NCBI RefSeq assembly: GCF_032999765.1
Contig: NZ_CP136051.1
Coordinates: forward strand, 5,226,501 to 5,290,500
Source: Imperialibacter roseus
GTDB lineage: Bacteria; Bacteroidota; Bacteroidia; Cytophagales; Cyclobacteriaceae
Direction of reading: 5' to 3'
DNA length: 64,000 bases
Positions 36,950 to 45,199 of this stretch are shown here, piece after piece. The translations under genes were made by a program, and so were the position numbers. The notes under the pieces are model-generated. The model had not been told where the DNA came from. It saw only the letters and a program-made list of their open reading frames with translations, and did not search any database. Within the stretch, counting starts at the first letter, position 1, and each line of letters starts with the position of its first letter.

Positions 36950-37350
36950 TTGGCAGCGATAATATCTGTGAAGAGTACCCTAAAATACTCCCAACCGGCT
37001 TTATACAACTGCTGCGGAATCTCCGCCTTGAATTCAGGTAAATCAATGTCGAACGACTCCCAAACAATGGGACTATAGGTCACATGCAGTTGGATTCCCT
37101 GCGAAACAGCCTGGATCTTGTATACTGTCTTTTGCGAATCGGTACTATTGTCGGCCTTACGGGGAGCCTCAAAATGCAAATTGTCGTTGTCTCCCTGGGT
37201 TTGAGCAACTTCACTTTTGTCAACGTCAGCATCAATAGAAGTTAAGCTGAACTGAAAAACCGACGTGCATGCCACTACGACGGCAGCCAGTAGACCCACT
37301 GCCAGCGTGATGCTTTTCTTCTTGCTTAATATTTTCAACTGAGTTTTCAT
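36940..37350 (-). CDS. membrane-anchored protein of unknown function
   Basis: About 136 aa from the ATG at 37350 (MKTQLKILSKKKSITLAVGL); an ATG four codons upstream is also possible. A basic n-region and one hydrophobic segment ending in VVVAC suggest either a lipoprotein or an N-terminal anchor. The rest is periplasmic and polar: DKSEVAQTQGDNDN, then YKIQAVSQGIQLHVTYSPIV and FDIDLPEFKAEIPQ. I do not recognise a family. It sits 41 bp after udk and ends in a hairpin, so it is probably the last gene of the nrnA-FKBP-rdgB-udk run. Confidence 0.65.
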   Translation of the reverse strand: MKTQLKILSKKKSITLAVGLLAAVVVACTSVFQFSLTSIDADVDKSEVAQTQGDNDNLHFEAPRKADNSTDSQKTVYKIQAVSQGIQLHVTYSPIVWESFDIDLPEFKAEIPQQLYKAGWEYFRVLFTDIIAANAP

Positions 37351-37403
37351 GAAGAACCGCAAAAGTAAGGCTTTCCGGCAAACTTCCCAGTAAAGTTGTC
37401 GAT

Positions 37404-38033
37404 TTATGCCTTTCTGCCGGCCAATTCCATTTTCAGATAAGCAACCACCACCTGAAGGGCTTTTTTAAAATGATGGTTGTTGGGTATGATGATATCCGCC
37501 TCATGCTTAAGGGGCTCTATGTACTTTTCGAACGTAGGGGCCACATGTTTCTCATAGCGGTAGAGCACGTCATCCAAATCATATCCCCTTTCCAGGGCAT
37601 CCCTGGTTATCCGGCGCTTGAGCATGAGGTAGTTCTTGGCTTCAATGAAAAGCTTGAGGTCGAAAAGGCTGGAGAGTTCTTTATCGTAGAACACAAAAAT
37701 ACCCTCTGCAATAATTATTGGAGAGGGCTTAAAGACCAGGTTCTTTGGAGTGACGTTGGGGTTGTTAAAGGTATACTCCTGCCTCTGCACCGTATTGCCT
37801 CTTTTGAGTTCCTCCAGGTCGTGCCGAAATTCGTCGAAATCTATCGAAAGAGGAGTGTCGAAATTTTTGACGCCGTTTTCATCAACTGGTTGCGTGTCTC
37901 TTGATTTATAGTAATTGTCTTGAGAAACGAGGCAGATTTCGTTTTCCTGAAAAATTTCAATCAAGCTGCTAAGAAACAACGTTTTTCCTGAAGCACTACC
38001 TCCAGTCATTCCTACAACAAGTGGTTCTTTCAT
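37404..38033 (-). CDS. udk: uridine kinase
   Basis: A 209-aa P-loop kinase of the uridine kinase/phosphoribulokinase family. The nucleotide loop is GGSASGKT at residues 11-18; the family blocks VSQDNYYKS, NFDTPLSIDFDEF and IIIAEGIFVFYD follow, and FIEAKNYLMLKRRITRDALERG supplies the lid Arg residues. It phosphorylates uridine or cytidine with ATP or GTP in the salvage pathway. Its ATG overlaps the rdgB stop by 4 nt (ATGA), which indicates coupling of the two nucleotide-metabolism genes. Confidence 0.93.
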   Translation of the reverse strand: MKEPLVVGMTGGSASGKTLFLSSLIEIFQENEICLVSQDNYYKSRDTQPVDENGVKNFDTPLSIDFDEFRHDLEELKRGNTVQRQEYTFNNPNVTPKNLVFKPSPIIIAEGIFVFYDKELSSLFDLKLFIEAKNYLMLKRRITRDALERGYDLDDVLYRYEKHVAPTFEKYIEPLKHEADIIIPNNHHFKKALQVVVAYLKMELAGRKA

Positions 38034-38629
38034 TTTAGGCTTGCCGACATTTGCTGAAACTTCAAAAAGGCAGCAAACTTTGCCAGGGCCCTGCCCCTGT
38101 GACTTATCGCATTTTTTTCCTTGCTACCCATTTCAGCAAAAGTAAGTGTTTTACCCTCAGGTAAAAAAACAGGGTCATACCCAAAGCCTCCTGCACCTGT
38201 GATCCTTGTAGTTATTTTTCCAAACACCTTTCCCTCGAACTGATAAATGCTGCCTGCATCAATAAAGGTCATTACTGTTTTGAAATGCGCATCTCTTTGC
38301 GGATTTCCATCGAGTTTGTTTAGCAGCAGGGCAATATTGTCATCCCCCCTTCTGTGGTCACCGGCATACCTTGCAGAAACAACTCCCGGTTCGCCGTTGA
38401 GAGCGTCGACCAACAGGCCTGTATCATCTGCCAGGCAATTGATTTTATAATGATCCCAAATGTATTGGGCCTTCTGAAGCGAGTTCCCTTCAATGGTTGG
38501 CTGCGTTTCAGGGATGTCTTCGGTGCAGCCAATATCAGAAAGGGAGAGCAATTGATAGCTCTCCCCCAGTATCTCTTTTATCTCCTTTAGCTTGTGTGCA
38601 TTGTTGGATGCAATACAAATCTCGATCAT
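38030..38629 (-). CDS. rdgB: non-canonical purine NTP pyrophosphatase (RdgB/HAM1)
   Basis: About 199 aa from the ATG at 38629 (MIEICIASNNAHKLKEIKEI). An earlier ATG at 38668 lies inside the preceding FKBP gene and adds residues absent from the family. Signature blocks are SNNAHKLKEIKEIL, EGNSLQKAQYI, LADDTGLLVDALNGEPGV with the catalytic Asp, and GAGGFGYDPVFLPEG, SHRGRAL. It hydrolyses ITP, dITP and XTP to monophosphates and so keeps deaminated purines out of DNA and RNA. It is 8 bp past the FKBP gene and overlaps udk by 4 nt. Confidence 0.94.
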   Translation of the reverse strand: MIEICIASNNAHKLKEIKEILGESYQLLSLSDIGCTEDIPETQPTIEGNSLQKAQYIWDHYKINCLADDTGLLVDALNGEPGVVSARYAGDHRRGDDNIALLLNKLDGNPQRDAHFKTVMTFIDAGSIYQFEGKVFGKITTRITGAGGFGYDPVFLPEGKTLTFAEMGSKEKNAISHRGRALAKFAAFLKFQQMSASLK

Positions 38630-38637
38630 TTCTGGCG

Positions 38638-39204
38638 TTAACGAATTTGAACCATTTTCAGCTCCCACACGGATGGTGAGTTGGCTGGTATTTGCCCATA
38701 GGCAACCTGTCCAAAGGCTAATTTTGAAGGCAAGTAGAACACAAACCGGTCATTCAATTTCATTAACTGACTGCCTTCTTTAAGCCCTGCCACCTGAAAG
38801 CCTGAGAAAACAAATCCAGCACCAAAATTGAATTTGTAAGGCACGTAGGCAATGGCCGAGTCATAGATATTGTACTTCAAAGCCACGTCTGTGAATGTAG
38901 TCTCTATTACGGCGCTATCCATTCTACTGATGGTAAAGTGCACCGAAACGATGTCATTCTTATTGGGGGCAGGCCCGCTGCCTTCTTCCAGCACTTTGTA
39001 CCTGAGCCCACTCTCCGTAGTCTGCACGCCCTCAATGCCGTACTTAGCCAAATATTCGTCTATGGCTATGCTGTCCTTTTTGTATTGCGCCTCCACATCA
39101 AATACGGGATCAGGTTCGTTCACGCTAAGATCGCAGCTTGCAAGTGACGCTGCCAGTGTAGCAACAAACAAAATAACCGCCGCTGTTCTAACTCTAAATA
39201 CCAT
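38638..39204 (-). CDS. FKBP-type lipoprotein with degenerate active site
   Basis: A 188-aa lipoprotein (MVFRVRTAAVILFVATLAAS, lipobox Leu-Ala-Ser-Cys). The FKBP domain spans about residues 75-188. The start TESGLRYKVLEEGSGPAPN is typical, but the active-site region is not: the FD pair is missing (IETTFTDVALKYNIYDSA) and the VIxGWDEG loop reads FVFSGFQVAGLKEG, without Trp. The end, FYLPSKLAFGQVAYGQIPAN, is conserved. It is therefore probably a chaperone or structural FKBP rather than an active prolyl isomerase. It is the third of three tandem FKBP lipoproteins. Confidence 0.87.
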   Translation of the reverse strand: MVFRVRTAAVILFVATLAASLASCDLSVNEPDPVFDVEAQYKKDSIAIDEYLAKYGIEGVQTTESGLRYKVLEEGSGPAPNKNDIVSVHFTISRMDSAVIETTFTDVALKYNIYDSAIAYVPYKFNFGAGFVFSGFQVAGLKEGSQLMKLNDRFVFYLPSKLAFGQVAYGQIPANSPSVWELKMVQIR

Positions 39205-39217
39205 TGCTCGACTTTAT

Positions 39218-39700
39218 TTATCTTTTGCTGTCTAAAACCTCAATCTTAAAAATCAAAACCTGATTAGCGCCTATATCTTTCCCTGAACCGCTAGTACCAT
39301 AGCCAAGATTTGAAGGGATGAGCAATATGGCTTCGCTGCCCACAGGCAACAACGCCACTCCCTCGTCCCATCCTTTAATTACTTTACCAACACCAAGCGT
39401 AAACTTGAAAGCCTCACCCCGGTCATAAGATGAATCAAATTTCTTGCCACTCAGCAGCTTGCCTTCGTAGTTGACTGTAACTACCTCGTTCACTCTGGGG
39501 AAGGCGCCTGCACCTTCCCTGGTGATTGTGTACCTGAGTCCACTTGTGGTAGTTTGCACGTTTTTCAGGTCGTTCTTCTTAATGTACTTGTCGATAGCAT
39601 CGTATTGTTCCTGTAGCGTAAGCGGATCATCGTCCTTATTACATCCCAACGTCACCAATCCAATCACCAAGAGTAAAAGAAGAGAAATTCGCTTCATCAT
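39218..39700 (-). CDS. FKBP-type peptidyl-prolyl isomerase lipoprotein
   Basis: A 160-aa lipoprotein (MMKRISLLLLLVIGLVTLGC; lipobox Thr-Leu-Gly-Cys, then NKDDD). The FKBP domain is complete: TTSGLRYTITREG, VNYEGKLLSGKKFDSSYDRG with the Phe-Asp pair, VIKGWDEGVALLPVGSEA with the floor Trp, and LGYGTSGSG. It should be catalytically active and faces the periplasm or the cell surface. It is 3 bp from the larger FKBP upstream and 13 bp before the degenerate copy. FKBP lipoproteins in Flavobacterium include the gliding protein GldI; whether this one is the orthologue cannot be told here. Confidence 0.92.
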   Translation of the reverse strand: MMKRISLLLLLVIGLVTLGCNKDDDPLTLQEQYDAIDKYIKKNDLKNVQTTTSGLRYTITREGAGAFPRVNEVVTVNYEGKLLSGKKFDSSYDRGEAFKFTLGVGKVIKGWDEGVALLPVGSEAILLIPSNLGYGTSGSGKDIGANQVLIFKIEVLDSKR

Positions 39701-39703
39701 AAT

Positions 39704-40615
39704 CTACATTTGTTCTATCCCAACCAACACTACTTCAAATTTTAAAATTTCGTTCGGCTTAATTGCAGCTCCTGCTCCTCTCGGTCCGTATGCCAGAGAA
39801 GATGGTACGTACAATGTGGCTTCAGCACCTGTGTTAAGCAGGGCAATGCCTTCGTCCCAGCCTGGAATCACCTGTCCTCTGCCAATAACAAACTGTAATG
39901 GCTCACCCCTATCGTAAGAAGCATCGAATTTCTCACCTGCAAGGGTAGTACCCAGATAGTGCACGTTTACCATGCTTCCCGGAGTCGGTGTCGCTCCGGT
40001 TCCCTGCTTTGTGATAACGTAGCGAAGGCCAGACTCAGTGGTTTGAGCGGTGATATTATTATCAGCCAAATATTTGTCTATGATTTCGCCGTCAACTATA
40101 ATTTGACCTTCGGCCTCCATTTGCATTTTTTCCATTTCAGCTTGCTGCAACGCCATCTGCTCTTCCTGATATTGTTCCTCACTCATCATATCCACCAGGC
40201 TGCAATTGAAGGTGATCAGACTGCCTCTCTTGATAGAATCCGGCAGCTGAGTTCCAAATGTATCTTCAAATAGCGCTTCAGCAGTCATTTTAAATTGCAC
40301 ACTGTCTCCCTTTTTCAGTTCACGGAACACTTCGTAAAGTACTCCCTGAGTTTGCCAGGCCGAATCATTGTAAAGCATAGGCAATGGTCGTCCTCCACCG
40401 GCTTCTACACTATTGAATAGCGCATTTCCATTCTCATTGAGGTAAGAGATGTGCATAGTAAGAATCTGGCCGTCTGAAGGTTTCTCTCCCTCGCCGTTGC
40501 GGATGTAAGACACCTCTGCCCCTGATTTCGTTGTAAATTTGTCAGCACCACCACAGGCAATTACCAAAGCTGCCAGTCCCAGCAACCCCGATAGGTTTTT
40601 AATTTTATTAAACAT
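39704..40615 (-). CDS. two-domain FKBP-type lipoprotein
   Basis: A 303-aa lipoprotein (lipobox Val-Ile-Ala-Cys at about residue 21, then GGADKF). Residues about 25-140 form a divergent first FKBP-like domain (KSGAEVSYIRNGEGEKPSDG, LKKGDSVQFKMTAEALF) without the FD and W residues. A charged Gln/Met/Glu-rich helix (about 145-175) links it to a canonical FKBP domain at about 195-303 (TTESGLRYVITKQG, GEKFDASYDRGEPL, VIPGWDEG, LAYGPRGAG). This is the arrangement of dimeric, Mip/FkpA-like folding factors in the envelope. It overlaps nrnA by 8 nt. Confidence 0.9.
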   Translation of the reverse strand: MFNKIKNLSGLLGLAALVIACGGADKFTTKSGAEVSYIRNGEGEKPSDGQILTMHISYLNENGNALFNSVEAGGGRPLPMLYNDSAWQTQGVLYEVFRELKKGDSVQFKMTAEALFEDTFGTQLPDSIKRGSLITFNCSLVDMMSEEQYQEEQMALQQAEMEKMQMEAEGQIIVDGEIIDKYLADNNITAQTTESGLRYVITKQGTGATPTPGSMVNVHYLGTTLAGEKFDASYDRGEPLQFVIGRGQVIPGWDEGIALLNTGAEATLYVPSSLAYGPRGAGAAIKPNEILKFEVVLVGIEQM

Positions 40616-41639
40616 GTAAGAATGAAATGTTTTTGTTTAAATCTTCTTTATATAAAGGCAATAAATTCTTGAACTTTTCAACAGTAGCTTCCAGGCTATC
40701 AGTGGAGGCTCCTCCAGCGGCATTTTTGTGCCCCCCGCCATCAAAATGATCTCTGGCAAATTGGTTGACTGAAAAATCTCCCATCGACCTGAAAGACATT
40801 TTTACCTTCCCGTCTCTTTCGATGATTGTAGCAGCCATCACCACGCCCTTTATTGACAAGGCATAGTTCACAAGCCCCTCAGTGTCACCATTCTTCGAGT
40901 TGAACTTCTTCAGGTCTTCCTTGCTGATCACAAAATAGGCAACACCAAACTCGGGAAGCACCTGCAACCTTTGACTAAAGGCGAACCCTAAAAACTTCAG
41001 CCTGTCAATGGAGTTGTTATCATAAATCAGTTTGCTCACTTTGGTGACATCCGCACCGCTGTCTATCAGGTCAGCCACTATTCGGTGAACCCTGGATGAC
41101 GTTGAAGGATGCCGAAATGAACCCGTGTCGGTCATAATGCCGGCATACAGGCATTCTGCAATATCGTTATCTATAAGTGACTTGTCGCCCAGCTGCTCAA
41201 TAAGCTGAAAAACGAGCTCAGCGGTTGCCGCAGCTTCTATCGTCCAAAGGCTATAATCGGCGAAATCACCCGGGTTAAGGTGATGGTCGATGAGCACCTT
41301 CACTGCATTGGAGGCGGCCACCAGCTCTCCCACTTTTTCAATCCGGGACAGCGTGGAAAAATCGAGGCAGAAAATAATATCAGCTGCGTCGATCAACTTC
41401 GCCGAGAGCGCCTCATTTCCATCTTCGAAGTTAATTACAGCATCATTCCCCTTCATCCAGGCCAAAAACTCAGGGTAATCCGTGGGGGTAATCACATCCA
41501 CATGATGCCCTTTTGCCAAAAGATAATTCGCCAAACCCAACGAAGAACCCAATGCATCGGCATCTGGCTTTATATGGGTAGTGATGATTATTCGCTTGGG
41601 TTGAAGGAGTAAATCCCTGAACTGGTCAATTTGCTGCAT
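40608..41639 (-). CDS. nrnA: DHH-family oligoribonuclease/pAp phosphatase (NrnA type)
   Basis: A 343-aa DHH/DHHA1 protein. The metal-binding motifs are present: ITTHIKPDADALGSSLGL, the second Asp in FCLDFSTLSR, the DHH box VLIDHHLNPGDFA and Asp in GIMTDTGSFRHPS. The C-terminal DHHA1 block is GGGHKNAAGG. Such enzymes degrade nano-RNAs and pAp in the cytoplasm. It is the first gene of the minus-strand run and is divergent from ndk. I recall a similar ndk, DHH, FKBP (gldI) order in Flavobacterium, but this has not been checked here. Confidence 0.9.
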   Translation of the reverse strand: MQQIDQFRDLLLQPKRIIITTHIKPDADALGSSLGLANYLLAKGHHVDVITPTDYPEFLAWMKGNDAVINFEDGNEALSAKLIDAADIIFCLDFSTLSRIEKVGELVAASNAVKVLIDHHLNPGDFADYSLWTIEAAATAELVFQLIEQLGDKSLIDNDIAECLYAGIMTDTGSFRHPSTSSRVHRIVADLIDSGADVTKVSKLIYDNNSIDRLKFLGFAFSQRLQVLPEFGVAYFVISKEDLKKFNSKNGDTEGLVNYALSIKGVVMAATIIERDGKVKMSFRSMGDFSVNQFARDHFDGGGHKNAAGGASTDSLEATVEKFKNLLPLYKEDLNKNISFLHV

Positions 41640-41787
41640 GTAAAATGATACCTTCCGAGGAGAATAGGTAAAATGTGAAGTGCAAAAGTGAGAAGAATAT
41701 TTTAATTAGAAAAACGCATTCCCGAACGCAAATGATTAAAGGAGTGCGTATTTAATGCAAGGGTTCGTTCAAAACAAATTAATCTGC

Positions 41788-41795
41788 TAACTTTG
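41788..41795 (+). promoter_or_regulatory. -7 box of probable ndk promoter
   Basis: TAACTTTG fits TAnnTTTG, 40 bp before the ndk ATG. The -33 region has only TTCG-like bases at the expected distance. Confidence 0.5.
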
Positions 41796-41834
41796 CGGGC
41801 GTTTTGAAAACCCTTTCTAATATATAATCAAAAA

Positions 41835-42254
41835 ATGGCAGGATCAATTACCTTTTCAATGATTAAGCCTGACGCTTACAGCGCAGGAAACTCCGGCGCA
41901 ATCCTAAAAATGATTGAGGAAGCTGGGTTCACTATTAAAGCAATGAAGCTAACAAAGCTGACTCCTGAGGTCGCTGGTAAGTTCTACGAAGTACATAAGG
42001 AACGTCCTTTTTACGGTGAGCTTTGCGCCTACATGTCTTCAGCACCGATAATTGCACTGGTGCTTCAAAAAGCCAATGCAGTAGAAGAGTTTCGTAAATT
42101 AATTGGTGCCACCGACCCTACCAAGGCGGCCGATGGAACCATCCGTAAGATTTTTGCTAAATCAATTGAGGCAAATGCCGTGCATGGATCAGACTCAGAC
42201 GAGAATGCTGCCATCGAAGCCGGCTTCTTTTTCTCTCAGTTCGAGAGGGTTTAA
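41835..42254 (+). CDS. ndk: nucleoside diphosphate kinase
   Basis: A 139-aa Ndk, the normal length. The catalytic His is His117 in NAVHGSDS, and the N-terminus (ITFSMIKPDAYSAGN) carries the Lys that binds the nucleotide phosphate. ERPFYGELCAYMSSAPIIAL is the mid-protein signature. It balances NTP and dNTP pools by phosphoryl exchange through the phospho-His intermediate. It is a single gene with its own promoter and terminator, divergent from nrnA. Confidence 0.97.
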   Translation: MAGSITFSMIKPDAYSAGNSGAILKMIEEAGFTIKAMKLTKLTPEVAGKFYEVHKERPFYGELCAYMSSAPIIALVLQKANAVEEFRKLIGATDPTKAADGTIRKIFAKSIEANAVHGSDSDENAAIEAGFFFSQFERV

Positions 42255-42280
42255 GAAAGACCAGCCAAAGTAAACACCAG

Positions 42281-42302
42281 AGCCATGAAGCATTTCATGG
42301 CT
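42281..42302 (+). terminator. terminator of ndk
   Basis: A 9-bp stem AGCCATGAA / TTCATGGCT with loop GCAT and a following TTTTTT; it also lies just past the scpA stop on the other strand and may serve both. Confidence 0.9.
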
Positions 42303-42306
42303 TTTT

Positions 42307-43095
42307 TTATTCTTCAGGCAGAACTACCACTTCTTCGCCTTCAAGCTTTTCAATCCAAAAGTTGTTGAACCCCTCTCCTATGAAAATGGTAATCATTCTC
42401 ATTTGCAGCAGTTCCAGAATGGCAAGGAAGTTAAATATCACGGCAATTTTCGTCGGCATATCTTCCATTACATTAGCAAACGACACCCGGCCAGCATCAC
42501 CCAGTTTATTCATGATGAAGTCCCTTTGACTGGAAATGGTGAACGGGTATTGCACTACATTGTGTATCGGTTTTTTCTGCTCATACTCGAACCTCTCCAA
42601 CACCCGCATATACACTTTCAGCAGTTTGTAAAGGTCGATATCCTGCAACTCGGCTTCCACATTGTTTATTTCTGACAGAGACCTTAGCTCTTTTTCGAGG
42701 TTTCCCCTCATCTCTCTGTCCAATCTGTCTGCCTCCATTTTCGAAAGCTCCTCCACCACCGACTTGTACTTTTTGTACTCAAGCAGGTGTTTAACCAGCT
42801 CTTCTCTCGGGTCGATTTCATTGCCTAACTCATCCAACACAGGTCTCGGCAAAAGCATCTTTGCCTTTATCCTCATCAAAGTAGCTGCTACCAGAATAAA
42901 TTCGCTGGCCACCTCAATATTCATTGACTCGAGGTGCTGCAGGTAGTCAAGAAAGTCGGCAGTAATTTTAGAGATGGGAATATCATGAATATCCAGTTCG
43001 TCTCTTTCAATAAAGAACAAGAGCAGGTCAAACGGCCCTTCGAACAATGGCAATTTGATTTCAAACTTTGAAGAATCGGTTTGTGATATATCCAT
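42307..43095 (-). CDS. scpA: segregation and condensation protein A
   Basis: A 262-aa kleisin of the SMC-ScpA-ScpB complex. The N-terminal signature is strong: FEIKLPLFEGPFDLLLFFIE and ELDIHDIPISKITADFLDYL, followed by EFILVAATLMRIKAKMLLP. The C-terminal winged helix ends with ILELLQMRMITIFIGEGFNNFWIE. It bridges the Smc heads and supports chromosome segregation. It converges on ndk and is divergent from dxs. No scpB is nearby. Confidence 0.95.
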   Translation of the reverse strand: MDISQTDSSKFEIKLPLFEGPFDLLLFFIERDELDIHDIPISKITADFLDYLQHLESMNIEVASEFILVAATLMRIKAKMLLPRPVLDELGNEIDPREELVKHLLEYKKYKSVVEELSKMEADRLDREMRGNLEKELRSLSEINNVEAELQDIDLYKLLKVYMRVLERFEYEQKKPIHNVVQYPFTISSQRDFIMNKLGDAGRVSFANVMEDMPTKIAVIFNFLAILELLQMRMITIFIGEGFNNFWIEKLEGEEVVVLPEE

Positions 43096-43161
43096 TTTCA
43101 GTAAGGTAGCATCAAATTTATCAACTCAATAAATAATAGTAAGCCTTTAGTCAAAAAAATG

Positions 43162-43169
43162 TACCTTTG
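43162..43169 (+). promoter_or_regulatory. -7 box of probable dxs promoter
   Basis: TACCTTTG matches TAnnTTTG exactly and would leave a leader of about 85 nt before dxs. No good -33 TTG precedes it. Confidence 0.45.
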
Positions 43170-43261
43170 CCACCTTGATTGACTCATAAAGATTCAATAG
43201 TTACGATAAACATTTAAGGAACTGGTTAGTTGATTACCTTATATCACAACCTGCGAATAGT

Positions 43262-45181
43262 ATGCTGATACAGCCCGGCGAGCTTCTTTCCACTATCAAT
43301 TATCCTTCTGACGTCAGAAAACTTGATCCGTCACAGCTAGTTCAGCTGGCAGATGAATTACGTCAATTCATTGTCGACAATGTGTCAGTATATGGTGGGC
43401 ATTTTGGAGCCAGCCTTGGGGTTGTAGAACTAACCGTTGCTCTTCACTACGCTTTTAATACGCCAAGCGATCAGCTGGTCTGGGACGTGGGACATCAGGC
43501 ATACGGGCATAAAATTCTCACTGGAAGAAAGGACGTATTCCACACCAACCGTTTTTATGGTGGGATATCTGGCTTCCCTAAAAGAAAGGAAAGTGAATAT
43601 GACGCCTTTGGGGTAGGTCACTCTTCAACATCTATTTCTGCAGCGCTCGGTATGGCAGTGGCTTCCCACTACAAAAAAGAAAACCAGAAGCAACATATAG
43701 CAGTGATAGGCGACGGTGCCCTTACTGGTGGAATGGCCTTCGAAGCCATGAACCACGCCGGCGTAGCGAACAGCAACCTGCTGATAGTGCTGAACGACAA
43801 TTGCATGTCGATAGACCCCAACGTGGGCGCTCTAAAGGATTACCTAACTGACATTACGACCTCCCACACCTACAACAAGGTGAAAGATGAGGTGTGGAAC
43901 ATCCTCGGAAAAATCAGCAAATTTGGGCCAAACGCCCAGGAAATTGCTTCCAAAGTCGAAAACAGCGTGAAGGGCTTTTTGATAAAGAGCAGTAACCTCT
44001 TTGAATCCCTCAACTTAAGATATTTTGGCCCGGTCGACGGCCACGACGTCACCCATCTGGCTCAGATTTTCAATGACCTGAAAGACATTCCCGGGCCCAA
44101 GATTCTGCATTGTGTTACGGTGAAAGGCAAGGGCTTCGCTTTGGCGGAAAAAGACCAAACAAAATGGCATGCACCGGGCAAGTTCGATAAGCTGACAGGA
44201 GAAATCCACAAGAAGGTTTACGATGCGCCTCAGCCACCTAAGTATCAGGATGTGTTTGGGCATACACTTGTTGAGCTGGCCGAAAAGAACGAAAAAATAA
44301 TGGGGATCACGCCAGCGATGCCGTCTGGCTCCTCCATGAACATCATGATGAAAGCCATGCCAGACAGGGCTTTTGATGTAGGCATTGCCGAGCAGCATGC
44401 GGTAACTTTCTCGGCCGGCCTGGCCACGCAGGGGTTAACACCCTTCTGCAATATCTACAGCACATTTATGCAACGTGCTTACGACCAGGTGATCCACGAC
44501 GTCTGCCTTCAAAATTTGCCGGTCGTTTTTTGCCTCGACAGGGCGGGCTTTTCAGGAGCCGATGGCCCAACGCACCATGGGGCTTACGATATCGCCTTCA
44601 TGCGTTGCATTCCGAATATGGTCGTTTCGTCGCCAATGAACGAAGAGGAGCTGCGCAACCTGATGTACACTGCCCAGTTGCAAAAAGAAGGCGCATTCAC
44701 CATCAGGTACCCAAGAGGCAACGGCGTAATGCCTAATTGGAAAACACCTTTCAAAGAAATACCTATCGGGCAAGGAAGAAAGCTTAGAGAAGGTGGTGAC
44801 CTGGCTATACTAACCCTTGGGCACATTGGGAATTATGCCACTGAAGCATGCCATATGTTAGAAGAAGATCATGTGGATGCAGCCCATTACGATATGCGGT
44901 TTGTGAAGCCATTGGATGAAGCGATGCTGCATGAGATCTTCAAAAGTCACAAATACGTAATCACCGTTGAGGATGGCTGCTTGCAAGGCGGCTTTGGAAG
45001 TGCCATCATCGAGTTTATGGCCGACAACGGTTATACGTCCAAAATTGTGCGGCTCGGAATCCCTGACGATGTGATTGAGCACGGAGAGCAGCATGAATTG
45101 CACCACGAATGCGGCTTTGATACGCAGGGAATTTATGAGGCAGCCATCAAACTGCTTGAGCCGTCCGGCGTACTAAAATAA
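43262..45181 (+). CDS. dxs: 1-deoxy-D-xylulose-5-phosphate synthase
   Basis: A 639-aa thiamine diphosphate enzyme that condenses pyruvate and glyceraldehyde 3-phosphate, the entry step of the MEP isoprenoid pathway. Visible signatures: HFGASLGVVELTVALHY, VWDVGHQAYGHKILTGR, GDGALTGGMAFEAMNHAG (ThDP-Mg site), ILHCVTVKGKGFALAEKD, and the transketolase-type GIAEQHAVTFSAGLATQG with the catalytic Glu. Length is typical. Isoprenoid supply from this gene would feed menaquinone and carotenoids such as those made with the desaturase at 56790. The next gene starts 18 bp downstream, so they may be co-transcribed. Confidence 0.97.
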   Translation: MLIQPGELLSTINYPSDVRKLDPSQLVQLADELRQFIVDNVSVYGGHFGASLGVVELTVALHYAFNTPSDQLVWDVGHQAYGHKILTGRKDVFHTNRFYGGISGFPKRKESEYDAFGVGHSSTSISAALGMAVASHYKKENQKQHIAVIGDGALTGGMAFEAMNHAGVANSNLLIVLNDNCMSIDPNVGALKDYLTDITTSHTYNKVKDEVWNILGKISKFGPNAQEIASKVENSVKGFLIKSSNLFESLNLRYFGPVDGHDVTHLAQIFNDLKDIPGPKILHCVTVKGKGFALAEKDQTKWHAPGKFDKLTGEIHKKVYDAPQPPKYQDVFGHTLVELAEKNEKIMGITPAMPSGSSMNIMMKAMPDRAFDVGIAEQHAVTFSAGLATQGLTPFCNIYSTFMQRAYDQVIHDVCLQNLPVVFCLDRAGFSGADGPTHHGAYDIAFMRCIPNMVVSSPMNEEELRNLMYTAQLQKEGAFTIRYPRGNGVMPNWKTPFKEIPIGQGRKLREGGDLAILTLGHIGNYATEACHMLEEDHVDAAHYDMRFVKPLDEAMLHEIFKSHKYVITVEDGCLQGGFGSAIIEFMADNGYTSKIVRLGIPDDVIEHGEQHELHHECGFDTQGIYEAAIKLLEPSGVLK

Positions 45182-45199
45182 TCTTACTATATTGGCCGT

